Below are positions 24,987 to 37,431 of a stretch of 64,000 nucleotides of DNA, in pieces. The position numbers were made by a program, and so were the translations under genes. The stretch comes from Owenia fusiformis (lineage: Eukaryota > Annelida > Polychaeta > Sabellida > Oweniidae), in the NCBI GenBank assembly GCA_903813345.2, contig CAIIXF020000003.1, positions 3,254,109 to 3,318,108 of the forward strand, written 5' to 3'. The notes below the pieces were generated by a model. The model did no database searches. It was not told the origin of the DNA and was given only the letters and a program-made list of their open reading frames with translations. The number at the start of each line of letters is the position of its first letter. The first letter of the stretch is position 1.

Positions 24987-27900
24987 ATGCTTCGCACTTA
25001 CTTTTTTATTCAAGGATTGGTGCTTCGGTTGCCGCGGTTGGATGTTATTACACACAGAGCCATCGCAACAACAGTCCCCAATTCTGCGGGGGAGAAGTGG
25101 CGATTGCAGTAAGTACTATAATAGGACAACTTGAAATAACTCTGGCCACCAAGTTGCTTCTAGAGCACAGCTATAGTCACTATGTCTCTCATTTTCTTTC
25201 ATTTCTGTATCTGGCTTGTTTAACTATGCTTGGAAGTATTATGTTCCCTTGGGGTCCGTAGGTGCCCTCCAGTCATTACAAACTGATTCACGCTTTTGCT
25301 CTGCTCTACAATTGAAAAATTAATGGAGCATTTTTGGGGTTTTGTATCGGCAATTCATCTAATGAAGAAATATTTTGAAAAATTGCAGCCATTATTGTGT
25401 CATTTTATATTTTATGTTTGTGCATTGATAATTAGAATGTATTTTCCAGAAAGCATTACCCTATGCCTTTTGACAATTTGGCAAATGGGACTTTCCACCT
25501 AGTAATGTACATGTATTTCTGTTTCCATAATTCAAATATTGTTGTCTTCTGATCTTCTCATAACATTTTGATTTTTTGTGTTTTTAATTGACTAATACAT
25601 TTAACACTATTAATCTCTCATTTTTACTTCAGGCATGGCAAAGCTAGGTGTGGGAACGAATATGGTCCTTTAACAGATTTACCTGATTGGTCATATGTAG
25701 GTAAGTAGATGATGTTTAATATGGTCCTTTAACTGATTTACCTAATTGGTCATATGTAGGTAAGTAGGTGATGTTTAATATGGTCCTTTAACAGATTTAC
25801 CTGATTGGTCATATGTAGGTAAGTAGATGATGTTTAATATGATCCTTTAACAGATTTACTTGATTGGTCATATGTAGGTAAGTAGATGATGTTTAATATG
25901 GTCCTTTAACAGATTTACCTGATTGGTCATATGTAGGTAAGTAGATGATGTTTAATATGATCCTTTAACAGATTTACTTGATTGGTCATATGTAGGTAAG
26001 TAGATGATGTTTAATATGGTCCTTTAACTGATTTACCTAATTGGTCATATGTAGGTAAGTAGATGATGTTTAATATGGTCCTTTAACAGATTTACCTGAT
26101 TGGTCATATGTAGGTAAGTAGATGATGTTTAATATGATCCTTTAACAGATTTACTTGATTGGTCATATGTAGGTAAGTAGATGATGTTTAATATGGTCCT
26201 TTAACTGATTTACCTAATTGGTCATATGTAGGTAAGTAGGTGATGTTTAATATGGTCCTTTAACAGATTTACCTGATTGGTCATATGTAGGTAAGTAGAT
26301 GATGTTTAATATGATCCTTTAACAGATTTACCTGATTGGTCATATGTAGGTAAGTAGATGATGTTTAATATGGTCCTTTAACAGATTTACCTGATTGGTC
26401 ATATGTAGGTAAGTAGATGATGTTTAATATGATCCTTTAACAGATTTACTTGATTGGTCATATGTAGGTAAGTAGATGATGTTTAATATGGTCCTTTAAC
26501 AGATTTACCTGATTGGTCATATGTAGGTAAGTAGATGATGTTTAATATGGTCCTTTAACAGATTTACTTGATTGGTAATATGTAGGTAAGTAGGTGATGT
26601 TTAATATGGTCCTTTAACAGATTTACCTGATTTGTCATATGTAGGTAAGTAGATGATGTTTAATATGGTCCTTTAACAGATTTACCCGATTGGTCATATG
26701 TAGGTAAGTAGGTTATGTTTAATATGATCCTTTAACAGATTTACTTGATTGGTCATATGTAGGTAAGTAGATGATGTTTAATATGGTCCTTTAACAGATT
26801 TACCCGATTGGTCATATGTAGGTAAGTAGGTTATGTTTAATATGATCCTTTAACAGATTTACTTGATTGGTCATATGTAGGTAAGTAGATGATGTTTAAT
26901 ATGGTCCTTTAACAGATTTACCCGATTGGTCATATGTAGGTAAGTAGGTTATGTTTAATATGGTCCTTTAACAGATTTACCTGATTGGTCATATGTAGGT
27001 AAGTAGATGATGTTTAATATGGTCCTTTAACAGATTTACCCGATTGGTCATATGTAGGTAAGTAGGTTATGTTTAATATGATCCTTTAACAGATTTACTT
27101 GATTGGTCATATGTAGGTAAGTAGATGATGTTTAATATGATCCTTTAACAGATTTACCTGATTGGTCATATGTAGGTAAGTAGATGATGTTTAATATGAT
27201 CCTTTAACAGATTTACTTGATTGGTCATATGTAGGTAAGTAGATGATGTTTAATATGGTCCTTTAACAGATTTACCTGATTGGTCATATGTAGGTAAGTA
27301 GATGATGTTTAATATGATCCTTTAACAGATTTACCTGATTGGTCATATGTAGGTAAGTAGATGATGTTTAATATGGTCCTTTAACTGATTTACCTAATTG
27401 GTCATATGTAGGTAAGTAGGTGATGTTTAATATGGTCCTTTAACAGATTTACCTGATTGGTCATATGTAGGTAAGTAGATGATGTTTAATATGATCCTTT
27501 AACAGATTTACTTGATTGGTCATATGTAGGTAAGTAGATGATGTTTAATATGGTCCTTTAACAGATTTACCTGATTGGTCATATGTAGGTAAGTAGATGA
27601 TGTTTAATATGATCCTTTAACAGATTTACTTGATTGGTCATATGTAGGTAAGTAGATGATGTTTAATATGGTCCTTTAACTGACTTACCTAATTGGTCAT
27701 ATGTAGGTAAGTAGATGATGTTTAATATGGTCCTTTAACAGATTTACCTGATTGGTCATATGTAGGTAAGTAGATGATGTTTAATATGATCCTTTAACAG
27801 ATTTACTTGATTGGTCATATGTAGGTAAGTAGATGATGTTTAATATGGTCCTTTAACTGATTTACCTAATTGGTCATATGTAGGTAAGTAGGTGATGTTT

Positions 27901-30614
27901 AATATGGTCCTTTAACAGATTTACCTGATTGGTCATATGTAGGTAAGTAGATGATGTTTAATATGATCCTTTAACAGATTTACCTGATTGGTCATATGTA
28001 GGTAAGTAGATGATGTTTAATATGGTCCTTTAACAGATTTACCTGATTGGTCATATGTAGGTAAGTAGATGATGTTTAATATGATCCTTTAACAGATTTA
28101 CTTGATTGGTCATATGTAGGTAAGTAGATGATGTTTAATATGGTCCTTTAACAGATTTACCTGATTGGTCATATGTAGGTAAGTAGATGATGTTTAATAT
28201 GGTCCTTTAACAGATTTACTTGATTGGTAATATGTAGGTAAGTAGGTGATGTTTAATATGGTCCTTTAACAGATTTACCTGATTTGTCATATGTAGGTAA
28301 GTAGATGATGTTTAATATGGTCCTTTAACAGATTTACCCGATTGGTCATATGTAGGTAAGTAGGTTATGTTTAATATGATCCTTTAACAGATTTACTTGA
28401 TTGGTCATATGTAGGTAAGTAGATGATGTTTAATATGGTCCTTTAACAGATTTACCCGATTGGTCATATGTAGGTAAGTAGGTTATGTTTAATATGATCC
28501 TTTAACAGATTTACTTGATTGGTCATATGTAGGTAAGTAGATGATGTTTAATATGGTCCTTTAACAGATTTACCTGATTGGTCATATGTAGGTAAGTAGG
28601 TTATGTTTAATATGGTCCTTTAACAGATTTACCTGATTGGTCATATGTAGGTAAGTAGATGATGTTTAATATGGTCCTTTAACTGATTTACCTAATTGGT
28701 CATATGTAGGTAAGTAGGTGATGTTTAATATGGTCCTTTAACAGATTTACCTGATTGGTCATATGTAGGTAAGTAGATGATGTTTAATATGATCCTTTAA
28801 CAGATTTACCTGATTGGTCATATGTAGGTAAGTAGATGATGTTTAATATGGTCCTTTAACAGATTTACCTGATTGGTCATATGTAGGTAAGTAGATGATG
28901 TTTAATATGATCCTTTAACAGATTTACTTGATTGGTCATATGTAGGTAAGTAGATGATGTTTAATATGGTCCTTTAACAGATTTACCTGATTGGTCATAT
29001 GTAGGTAAGTAGATGATGTTTAATATGGTCCTTTAACAGATTTACTTGATTGGTAATATGTAGGTAAGTAGGTGATGTTTAATATGGTCCTTTAACAGAT
29101 TTACCTGATTTGTCATATGTAGGTAAGTAGATGATGTTTAATATGGTCCTTTAACAGATTTACCCGATTGGTCATATGTAGGTAAGTAGGTTATGTTTAA
29201 TATGATCCTTTAACAGATTTACTTGATTGGTCATATGTAGGTAAGTAGATGATGTTTAATATGGTCCTTTAACAGATTTACCCGATTGGTCATATGTAGG
29301 TAAGTAGGTTATGTTTAATATGATCCTTTAACAGATTTACTTGATTGGTCATATGTAGGTAAGTAGATGATGTTTAATATGGTCCTTTAACAGATTTACC
29401 CGATTGGTCATATGTAGGTAAGTAGGTTATGTTTAATATGGTCCTTTAACAGATTTACCTGATTGGTCATATGTAGGTAAGTAGATGATGTTTAATATGG
29501 TCCTTTAACAGATTTACCCGATTGGTCATATGTAGGTAAGTAGGTTATGTTTAATATGATCCTTTAACAGATTTACTTGATTGGTCATATGTAGGTAAGT
29601 AGATGATGTTTAATATGATCCTTTAACAGATTTACTTGATTGGTCATATGTAGGTAAGTAGGTTATGTTTAATATGATCCTTTAACAGATTTACTTGATT
29701 GGTCATATGTAGGTAAGTAGATGATGTTTAATATGGTCCTTTAACAGATTTACTTGATTGGTCATATGTAGGTAAGTAGATGATGTTTAATATGGTCCTT
29801 TAACAGATTTACCTGTTTGGTCATATGTAGGTAAGTAGGTGATGTTTAATATGGTCCTTTAACAGATTTACTTGATTGATCATATGTAGGTAAGTAGATG
29901 ATGTTTAATATGGTCCTTTAACAGATTTACCTGATTGGTCATATGCCAGTAAATAGGTTATGTTTAATATGATCCTTTAACAGATTTACCTGTTTGGTCA
30001 TATGTAGGTAAGTAGATGATGTTTAATATGATCCTTTAACATAAATTGTCTTATTGATCCAATGAAAATGTCAGAAAATTTTATTAAAATTTTCAAAATC
30101 TTCAAAGTTCCCCTGCTTATACAGTAAACCATAAATGGAATATTGTTTCCTTATCAAATACGTTTCACAGCATAACTTTATTATTACTCTTTGGACACCC
30201 TGTAATTGATCTCTTAATTTTTCAGATGGTCGTCCAGCTCCTTTAAATAGAGGGCAAGTGAGGAGAATCGAAGAAAGGAAACAATTAGCTGTAAGTATTA
30301 CTGTATTCTCTGTAACTGGTGGGGCATTTAGAAAATTGAAAAAATATCCTTCAGACCATTCCAGTAAGCGCCCATATAGTGTAAGAAGCCAAAAATCCCA
30401 TTCCTCCTTTAACCTTGATTTTGTTACAAACTTCCTTTTTTTAAAATATTCTCATTTTTCATTTCAGGAACAAATTCGGGAGGGAATAAGCGACCTACAA
30501 TTCGCTATAGCCAATCATGAGTATCGGACAAAGAAACAACAAGATGAAAGACAAGCAATAAAAGACAGTAAATTCAAACCTAAAAGACGATCAAACAAAA
30601 ATACAAGGACTTGA
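24987..30614 (+). CDS. MRPL52: MRPL52, mitochondrial large-subunit ribosomal protein mL52
   Basis: Four exons: 24,987-25,108, 25,633-25,700, 30,226-30,290 and 30,468-30,614; phases 2, 1, 0; 133 aa. The conserved mL52 core runs across exons 2-3: [14 protein letters not shown], then [14 protein letters not shown]. The C-terminus is a charged helix ending [12 protein letters not shown]. The N-terminal ~30 residues, from [18 protein letters not shown], are basic and hydrophobic without acids until later, as expected for a mitochondrial presequence. The start at 24,987 was preferred over an in-frame ATG at 24,927 because it places this presequence at the N-terminus; the alternative adds 20 residues. 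The protein is a structural part of the mitochondrial 39S subunit. Intron 2 (4,525 bp) is almost wholly a 59-bp array copied from its own 5' splice junction. A candidate ATTAAA signal is at 30,690. Confidence 0.93.
25660..30040 (+). repeat. 59-bp array of the MRPL52 exon 2 / intron 2 junction
   Basis: Each unit consists of ~41 nt matching the end of MRPL52 exon 2 (ATATGGTCCTTTAACAGATT, TACCTGATTGGTCATATGTAG) and the first ~18 nt of intron 2 (GTAAGTAGATGATGTTTA). The genuine donor is at 25,701 and the last copy at 30,008. The distance, 4,307 bp, is exactly 73 x 59, so 74 junction copies are present with no net indel. Variants recur (GGTCC/GATCC, ACCTG/ACTTG/ACCCG/ACCTA, AACAG/AACTG, GATG/GTTATG). 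A distinctive GGTAATATG unit repeats at 26,571, 28,223 and 29,049, offsets of 28 and 14 units, so blocks of 14 units were themselves duplicated. One late unit (29,941) has lost the donor. Confidence 0.97.
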
Positions 30615-30766
30615 TGGTGAAATTAACTGTAAATCCTGAAATTAAATGTAAATGCTGATATATTTTAATCATTGAAATAATAAGCTCTCATTAAATATAC
30701 CCAAAAAGTGGTGACGTATTGTTATGGTCTCCATTTTTTGTGACAATCATAGAAGGGCATATTACC

Positions 30767-32155
30767 CCCTATCACACCAAACTAGTTCTCAACTGTTCTT
30801 TCCAGTCCTACGAAAAATTCGTGAGACGAGCTAAATCTGGCTATGGTCGGGAAATATGTCTAAATTAATTAGTTACTTCGTTCATAAACAGTCTTCACTA
30901 CGTCCATCTCATTCGCAGTTCGTTCAGATCGCACCATGTCGGTGTGCACACGTATTGCAATCGATATCCGATTGCACAACGTTGTATAACGCGTCCCTAG
31001 TAGGGTTGAAGTACGGAAATTACGTTCCTGGTCTAAAAGGTCATCTCGTTTGAAGTACGTTGTCACACGATCTGATTACAGAACGGTATGGTCGCCATCG
31101 TTTCAAAATTCTAAAATCATCTTCCTGTCTAAGAACGTTCATGAAGTTTGAAACCCTACTATCACACCAAACTAGTTCTCAGTCTCACTACGTTCTCGAA
31201 AACGGGCTTAAACTGTGTATGAACGGACTGGACGTACATAAAACCGTTTAGGGTCTATTTACAAACTTCACCGAACGTACTCGAACGGGTAGGTCCTCTA
31301 GAACTCAGAACATGTTCAAAATGTTCTCTTGCTCGTCACGTTCTACCATTAGAACGGGTGACTAGGGACGTTTTTACGAGTTAAACTGTCTGAGGACGAA
31401 TTGAGAACGAGGTAGAACTAATTGCAAACGGGTTAAAACTGATTAAGAACGTATTTATCAACGAGTTAGCAAAAATATAGCTATCATGCCAAGCAAATTC
31501 CCACTGCGTTCTTCAAAACGTAGCTACAACGTTCTACGGTCTGTTTACGAATTTCATGGACGTTCACGGACGGGGAATGTGTTTTAGAATTTTGAATCCA
31601 TTCAAAATTCGATGGTGACCATACCGTTCTGTAATCAGGTCATGATGACCTTCTAGCCAAGGGATGCGTTATACGACGTTGCACACCGACGTGGTGCGAC
31701 CTGAACGAACTGCGATTGAGATGGACGTATTGAAGACTGTTTATGAACAAAGTAGCTAAATATTTAAGACATATTTCCTGACCACAGCCAGATTGAGCCC
31801 GTTTTACGACGTTTTCGTAGGACTGGCAAGAACGGGTAAAAACTAGTTTGGTGTGATAGGGGGGTAAATAGACCTTAGAAAGTAGCATCTACGTTCATTC
31901 CATTCGTACATAGTTTAAAACAAGTTTTGAAGAACGCAGAGAAACTTGTTTGGTTTGTGACGTTGTTAATTATAGAACGTTACGACCACGAGAACATTTT
32001 GAGCATGTTCTAAGTTTTAGAGGACCTACCCGTTCGAGTACGTTCGATGAAGTTTGTAAATAGACCCCAAACGGTTTTAAGTACGTCCAGTCCGTTCGTA
32101 CACAGTTGAAGTCCGTTTTCGAGAACGTAGTGAGAACTAGTTTGGTGTGATAGTA
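30767..32155. mobile_element. Compound inverted-repeat element, CTATCACACCAAACTAGT ends
   Basis: The outer ends CTATCACACCAAACTAGTTC and GAACTAGTTTGGTGTGATAG are inverted repeats. The same end motif also occurs inside, at ~31,163 (forward) and ~31,860 (reverse). The segment from 30,767 pairs with the reverse complement of ~31,610-31,862, and that from 31,163 pairs with ~31,865-32,155, so the order is A-B-A'-B'. GAACGGG/CCCGTTC words are abundant. No transposase is visible; non-autonomous. Confidence 0.8.
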
Positions 32156-32159
32156 GGGT

Positions 32160-32990
32160 TAGAAAGCTTCTCCAATTTCCAATGTTTAGAAAATCAAATA
32201 AGTCCCATCCCGTATACTAGATAGTATGTAAAAGCTGTCATTCAAAACCTTTCTGCTATGTTCTATTTTGATTAAAAAGAGATGAGAGGGATTTTCAAAC
32301 TAGCCTGCCGTGTGATTAATTAAAGAACCCAGAGAATAAGATTCTGTATCAGAATGCTGGTACCAGGCCACCCTAGTAGCCCACTCAAAGTAGCATAATA
32401 TTACATCTACCATTAGGTTACTTGAAATTGTTGATAATGAGTACAGCACAATCTTAAAAAAGTTTCACATATCACATTCTTAATCTAATTGTATTGAGTA
32501 AGACTGCAATATAAACCAATATGGTTTAAACTTCATACGAGGCCTTTGAAATTTAATTTTTTCAGGGACTGAATAATCCCTAAAATTACATGAAACTACA
32601 AGTACATGATTTACAAGTTTTACTTACTATTGTACAAGATTTTCACTCTAACCAAAAATTTCTAAGGGCTTTTGTTAAAGAGATAATCAGATCTAGCAAG
32701 GAGGCCAACAAAAATTTGTTTCAATTTTAGAATATTTCTGGCTCATGTCATTCCTTGTCATGTCTATTTTCTAAAAATCCCCAAAGTGCACATTTTATTT
32801 CCGGAAAACTAAAGATTTTTACAATAATGCATTATTTTTCTATAAGAATGGTATTATTTGTCAGAATTAAAACATTTTCACCCATTTTTGCACTTTGAAT
32901 TCATAATAACTTCACTTATTTATAACATATCGTGAATCTTTTTAGAGATATTGTATTTGAGATTGTAAGGAATAGATTGATGGGTCAATT
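32160..32990. other. No gene seen
   Basis: AT-rich intergenic sequence between two inverted-repeat elements. I see no exon, RNA gene or clear repeat. Confidence 0.4.
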
Positions 32991-32992
32991 GC

Positions 32993-35547
32993 ACTGGCGT
33001 AGCTAGGAATTCTCAAGGGGGGGTGCATGAGGCAAATTTTTCAGATTAATGAGGCAAATTTTTTTCTTTCAATGAGGCAAAAAAATCGGAAAGCGGCAAA
33101 AAGTGTCAATGGGACAAAATCTACTCACACATCATGTATAGTGCATAAAGTAACATTCACATCATCTAGATTACTAATATTTCAAACTGTTTTATTTATT
33201 AGCCATATCAGATATCACATTGTGATTAACCATTGTGAATAACCATCAAAAACATGACTTAGATATGGTTTATTTGGACATGTTATACTCTTTTGAACAG
33301 CCATAATAATCAAAACTTGTCCCAATAAAAAAACATTTTAAATATAATAATATTCTGTTTAATGACTGACTAAACAAGATCTTTGGTATCATGGCATTGC
33401 AACACAACTTTTAATAAAAACATAAATACCTTTAAATAATAAGGAATGAAAAGGTAATCTTATATATCATGACAATGCAGTAAAATACTGAATATTGGCA
33501 ACTCTTTTTAACCTCTTTATAATTCTTTAAATGGACCTAACAATGAGTCTTAATCAAAACAAAATTGTATAGATACCATTACAAGGCTATGTACTCTGTA
33601 ACAGTAAGTCTCTCTGATTTGGCATCCCATACTCTGTTACAGTAAGTCTCACTGATTTGGCACCCCATGGCACCATTGCAATATTATTAAAGATTACATT
33701 TCACAAAAAAGCATTTTAAAAGGAAAGGATCAAGATCTTAAATATCATTTTACAAGGAAATGACATTTTAAATATCATGACAATTTAATGCAATGCAGTA
33801 TATGTACAACCTTTAAATACTGAAAATTCCTTTAATTTGACATCAACTTGAAGATGTTCAATTCAGCCTTATATAGCTTTTAGATTACAACAAACAAAAA
33901 GTCATGCTACATATAACTAATGAATTGACTGGTGATATATCAGTCAATGCTAGGACATATTTCTTACTAATATTTTGACAAAACAGTTGACAAAGTTTTC
34001 TACAGATATTTTCACTTACAATCTATAACTTGTTACATGTATTGTATGTAAGTAAATAGCCTCTGTTCACAATACCATATTACGAGATCCAGAGCTTTCA
34101 TTAAGAAGTGATAATATGTCTTGTGTACTTGATAAATGTTTTTTATGGCATTGGACGTGATGTTTGGTATGGTATCACTCACTATCTATCTTTTTAGTAT
34201 GATTATTATTAGGTAGTTACGTACATGTAGAAGTACATTTCGACATATTCCCTAAACATACATGGGGTGATAACTTATAGACTTACCCTCCACAGATGAT
34301 TCATTGATTGGTATTGCACATTACTTTTGGTATGGGATCCTACTGATATTTATGTATTTGTACGGGTATGGACCTATATCCTCTTGGTACGGGGTTGGGG
34401 CATGTGAACGATTTGATATCAAAAGGCCACGAAGCCTCGCCAATGCTCAATGGGAATACAACATTGTAACATTCAATGAGAATGATATTATGATCCTGGC
34501 AAACGCCTTCAAATGCTGACGCACTTGCCCAGCCTTTATGAGATCCCGGGAATATGATTTGTATATAGATAATCTATATCAAATACAGGAGAGTTCAGCA
34601 CATGACGAAAGGAAAAAAAAGTGAAATAGGCTTCAAAGAATCAGGTGTGTTGGTTCCATACCTATAGAGACACAACTCTGGCGAATATTTTAATAAGTGG
34701 CAGTTGTAAAAATACACAATCTATATCGTGAAAAGTGAAATTCAGGAATGGGGGAAATATATTTAAGAGAAAGGGGTGTCAGCTTAGCAGACAACTTTTG
34801 AGTGGTTGGCTCCTTCCATATAAATACGCAAAATATGCGAAGCATGTTTATTTAAATGTATCTTGTTAAAAATGGGTATATGCATCGTGATTATTCATCA
34901 ACAGAAAAGAGGAGAGAATTTTTTACGAATCCTTCCACCCCCACACTTATAATGGACACGACCATGCTAACACAGCAATATTCTTCTCAAAAAACTTGAA
35001 AATTAATCGTCTTGTTCCTACTGTTCTGGTTTTTATTTTTCAGTATTTTTACGCTCAAAAAGTAACTATTACTTACATTCATCACCTCTACAAATCATCC
35101 TCTCACAACTAATCCAAATTATATCGTAATCTGTAGAATTCAATTGGAGCATTTACAGAAGATTTGTGCTCAGGCTGTGCTTTTCGTTCAGTGTTGAAGG
35201 CGGGATAAAATTTCTTGCGCAAATTTGAAAAGGTTGCGCAATACACTATCATGGTCAAATTTATTCGCGCAGTGCTACAACCGGAAGTTTATGAGAACGA
35301 AACATTCTTTCTCTCATTTTTAATAGATCTTGGGTATTAATCAGAGTGACATTCCAGGTTCTCGTATGGAAAGTGGCGTCAAAGCCATGGAGAAAGTGCT
35401 ACAAGTGACTTGAGGCAAAATATTCACGTTTTTTCTGAGGCAAATAAAAAAAAATTGACGAGTCAAATTTTGTAAAAAGCGACGAGGCAAAACTCAAGGG
35501 GGGGGGTGCAAGCGCACCCGACGCGACCCCCTGGCGACGGCCTTGAA
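32993..35547. mobile_element. Putative 2.5-kb non-autonomous element with GAGGCAAA ends
   Basis: The left end reads ACTGGCGTAGCTAGG, then AAGGGGGGGTGCATGAGGCA. The right end, read in reverse, gives GGCCGTCGCCAGGGG, then GCACCCCCCCCCTTGAG and TTTTGCCTCGTCG. The termini are thus imperfect inverted repeats, each followed by a GAGGCAAA tract. Related GAGGCAAA tracts occur at 19,470-19,600 and 20,090-20,200. The interior has no recognisable transposase; the longest frame, near 34,304, is unconvincing. Confidence 0.5.
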
Positions 35548-35929
35548 TTGTACATATTGCTTGTAATTTTCTCAACCCTATAAATCTGATTCTGCCTTTA
35601 AGCTTAAATGTCCTGTTTAAGCTGTTAAGAAACCATATTCTTACTTTTGTAAATGGATTCTAGAAATACCATCCCTAGTGAATTTACTTGTTGAAATTCG
35701 ATCAACTTGAGTTTTTCCGAGAAAATGAGGATTGTGTATTTCATCCCCATTGTAACATACATGATGGTATCCCGATATTCTGATACTCAGAGCATCTTTC
35801 TGTTTACCTGAAACATCTCAGGGCCGAGAAGAAATAGGATAGCATGGTTTATCATGATGGTATCCCGATGCTAAGTCAAGAATCAACCCATGTTGAGTCA
35901 ATGCACTCTTGCTGAAATCTTCAACTCTA

Positions 35930-36190
35930 GTTGATAAGTCTCAACAGGTGGATTCATATTGAATAGTATCCATTTTCAATAGTAAGAATAGAGTGTCTAA
36001 AATAGGACATCGTGCTTGCTTTTTAGAGCTTTTTGTGTTGTTGGTCCTAAATATTTCAAAAATGACCTCCCTAATTAGCCAATATAAATGATGAGTCTCA
36101 ACAGGTGGATTCCTATTGAATAGTATCGTTAGAATCCATTTTCAATAGTAAGGATATGGGTTTTGAAACCGGACATTGGGCTTGCTTTTT
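35930..36190. repeat. ~157-bp tandem duplication
   Basis: AGTCTCAACAGGTGGATTC with following TATTGAATAGTATC and TTTTCAATAGTAAG occurs at ~35,937 and ~36,094. Non-coding. Confidence 0.65.
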
Positions 36191-36625
36191 ATAACTTTTG
36201 TTTGTACTAAAAGGGTTTTTATTTTAGTTTCATGTATTTGTATATGTATAGGTTGGCATTTCTTTTTTATATGTATTTCTTTAAGTCTCCATTAACTAAA
36301 CCACTGAACCTATTGATATTAAAAAAATTGTTGAAGTCGGGTTAATAGCTTAGTGAATTGCTTTAAAAAGGCATTTGAATTGGACGGTCGACGGGGTTAT
36401 AGGCTATTTACCCGACAAGGTAAAGCGATTCATGTTTTTTTCTATCTTCACTATATGAATAAACTGATTTATAAATTATGTGTTACCTGTAGATTACATT
36501 TTTCACATTTAAAAGAACACTGGACAAATCAGTAGACACTAGCAATCGTATCATGGTTTTCAATATCTATATTATGGGGAGGGGGGGGGGCATTAAAACA
36601 TCTTGTAGCCTGTTTTCAAGAGATT

Positions 36626-36800
36626 TGAACAAGGAGGATTGATTGAAAAACTCCAAAACTCACAAGAAATGATCGAGATATTGGTTCGAATCTTTTGGAC
36701 TGATTATTTTGAATTTATAGTCGGTTTTAATTTCAGAAAATAACGACGTTTTCATTATTGGAAAATTTTGACTTCGATCCTGGGAGCAAATCCCCCTTGA
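36626..36800. mobile_element. Degraded copy of the 23,097 MITE
   Basis: Shares ACAAGGAGGATTG, GATCGAGATATTGGTTCGAA and GATCCTGGGAGCAAATC with 23,097-23,407. The first ~120 bp of the interior are missing. Confidence 0.8.
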
Positions 36801-36954
36801 TTTGAATATTAACGTGATTCATCCGATTAAGCTGGTAACCAAAACAATTCAATTCAGAATTCCGACGGCATTTTTATAAAAAAATTGTGTAAATATCATG
36901 TGTTTAAGAAAATGTGCATTTTGCCAAAGTTCTTCGAGAGACAATCTAAATAGA

Positions 36955-37077
36955 ATCGTCGATTAAATACCTCACTTTTGCTACGTATACGGAACGGGTG
37001 AAATTAGAAGTGCGCGTCTTAACCGTAAATTGAAGTTCCGTTTACGTAACAAAAGGGAGGTTTAAATCGACGATTGT
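36955..37077. mobile_element. Short inverted-repeat element
   Basis: GTCGATTAAATACCTCACTT is mirrored by AAGGGAGGTTTAAATCGAC. The flank after it (TTGTGTTGTCTTCTG) also appears at 41,385-41,410, so the family is dispersed. Confidence 0.55.
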
Positions 37078-37431
37078 GTTGTCTTCTGAACTATGTTTAC
37101 GCAAATATGTGCATTTTCCTAAACATATAAAGCTGATACACGTTTGTGATAAAAATGACGTGGAAATTCCCTTGGGCTGAAATTTTGTAGGGCCTCGTCA
37201 AATGGGCCTTTTTGGACATAATATTTGTAGGCCCTAAATATATTTGCAGATTTTTAACACCTAGACTGAGAGGAAGGAAATATCGTATTGACATGGGCTA
37301 TATCGGCCTTAGGCCACGGAAAATAAAGATTCACATGAAAAACGTACGTTAGTTAGAGTAATGATATCAATGTGAGGAAGGAAATTAAGACCATTTTGAA
37401 AGGAACTCAAATTAACAATATCTCGAAAACA

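Noticed and set aside
25660-30040. CRISPR-like appearance of the long regular array
   Set aside because: There are no unique spacers; the whole 59-bp unit is repeated and derives from an exon-intron junction of an animal gene.
34304-34519. 71-codon frame with aromatic-rich start
   Set aside because: No recognised domain, no exon partners, and it lies inside a putative mobile element.
37372-37431. 20-codon N-terminal extension of the MFS transporter
   Set aside because: The frame there starts at GTG, not ATG; the overlapping ATG at 37,370 is followed by TGA. The first usable ATG is 37,432.
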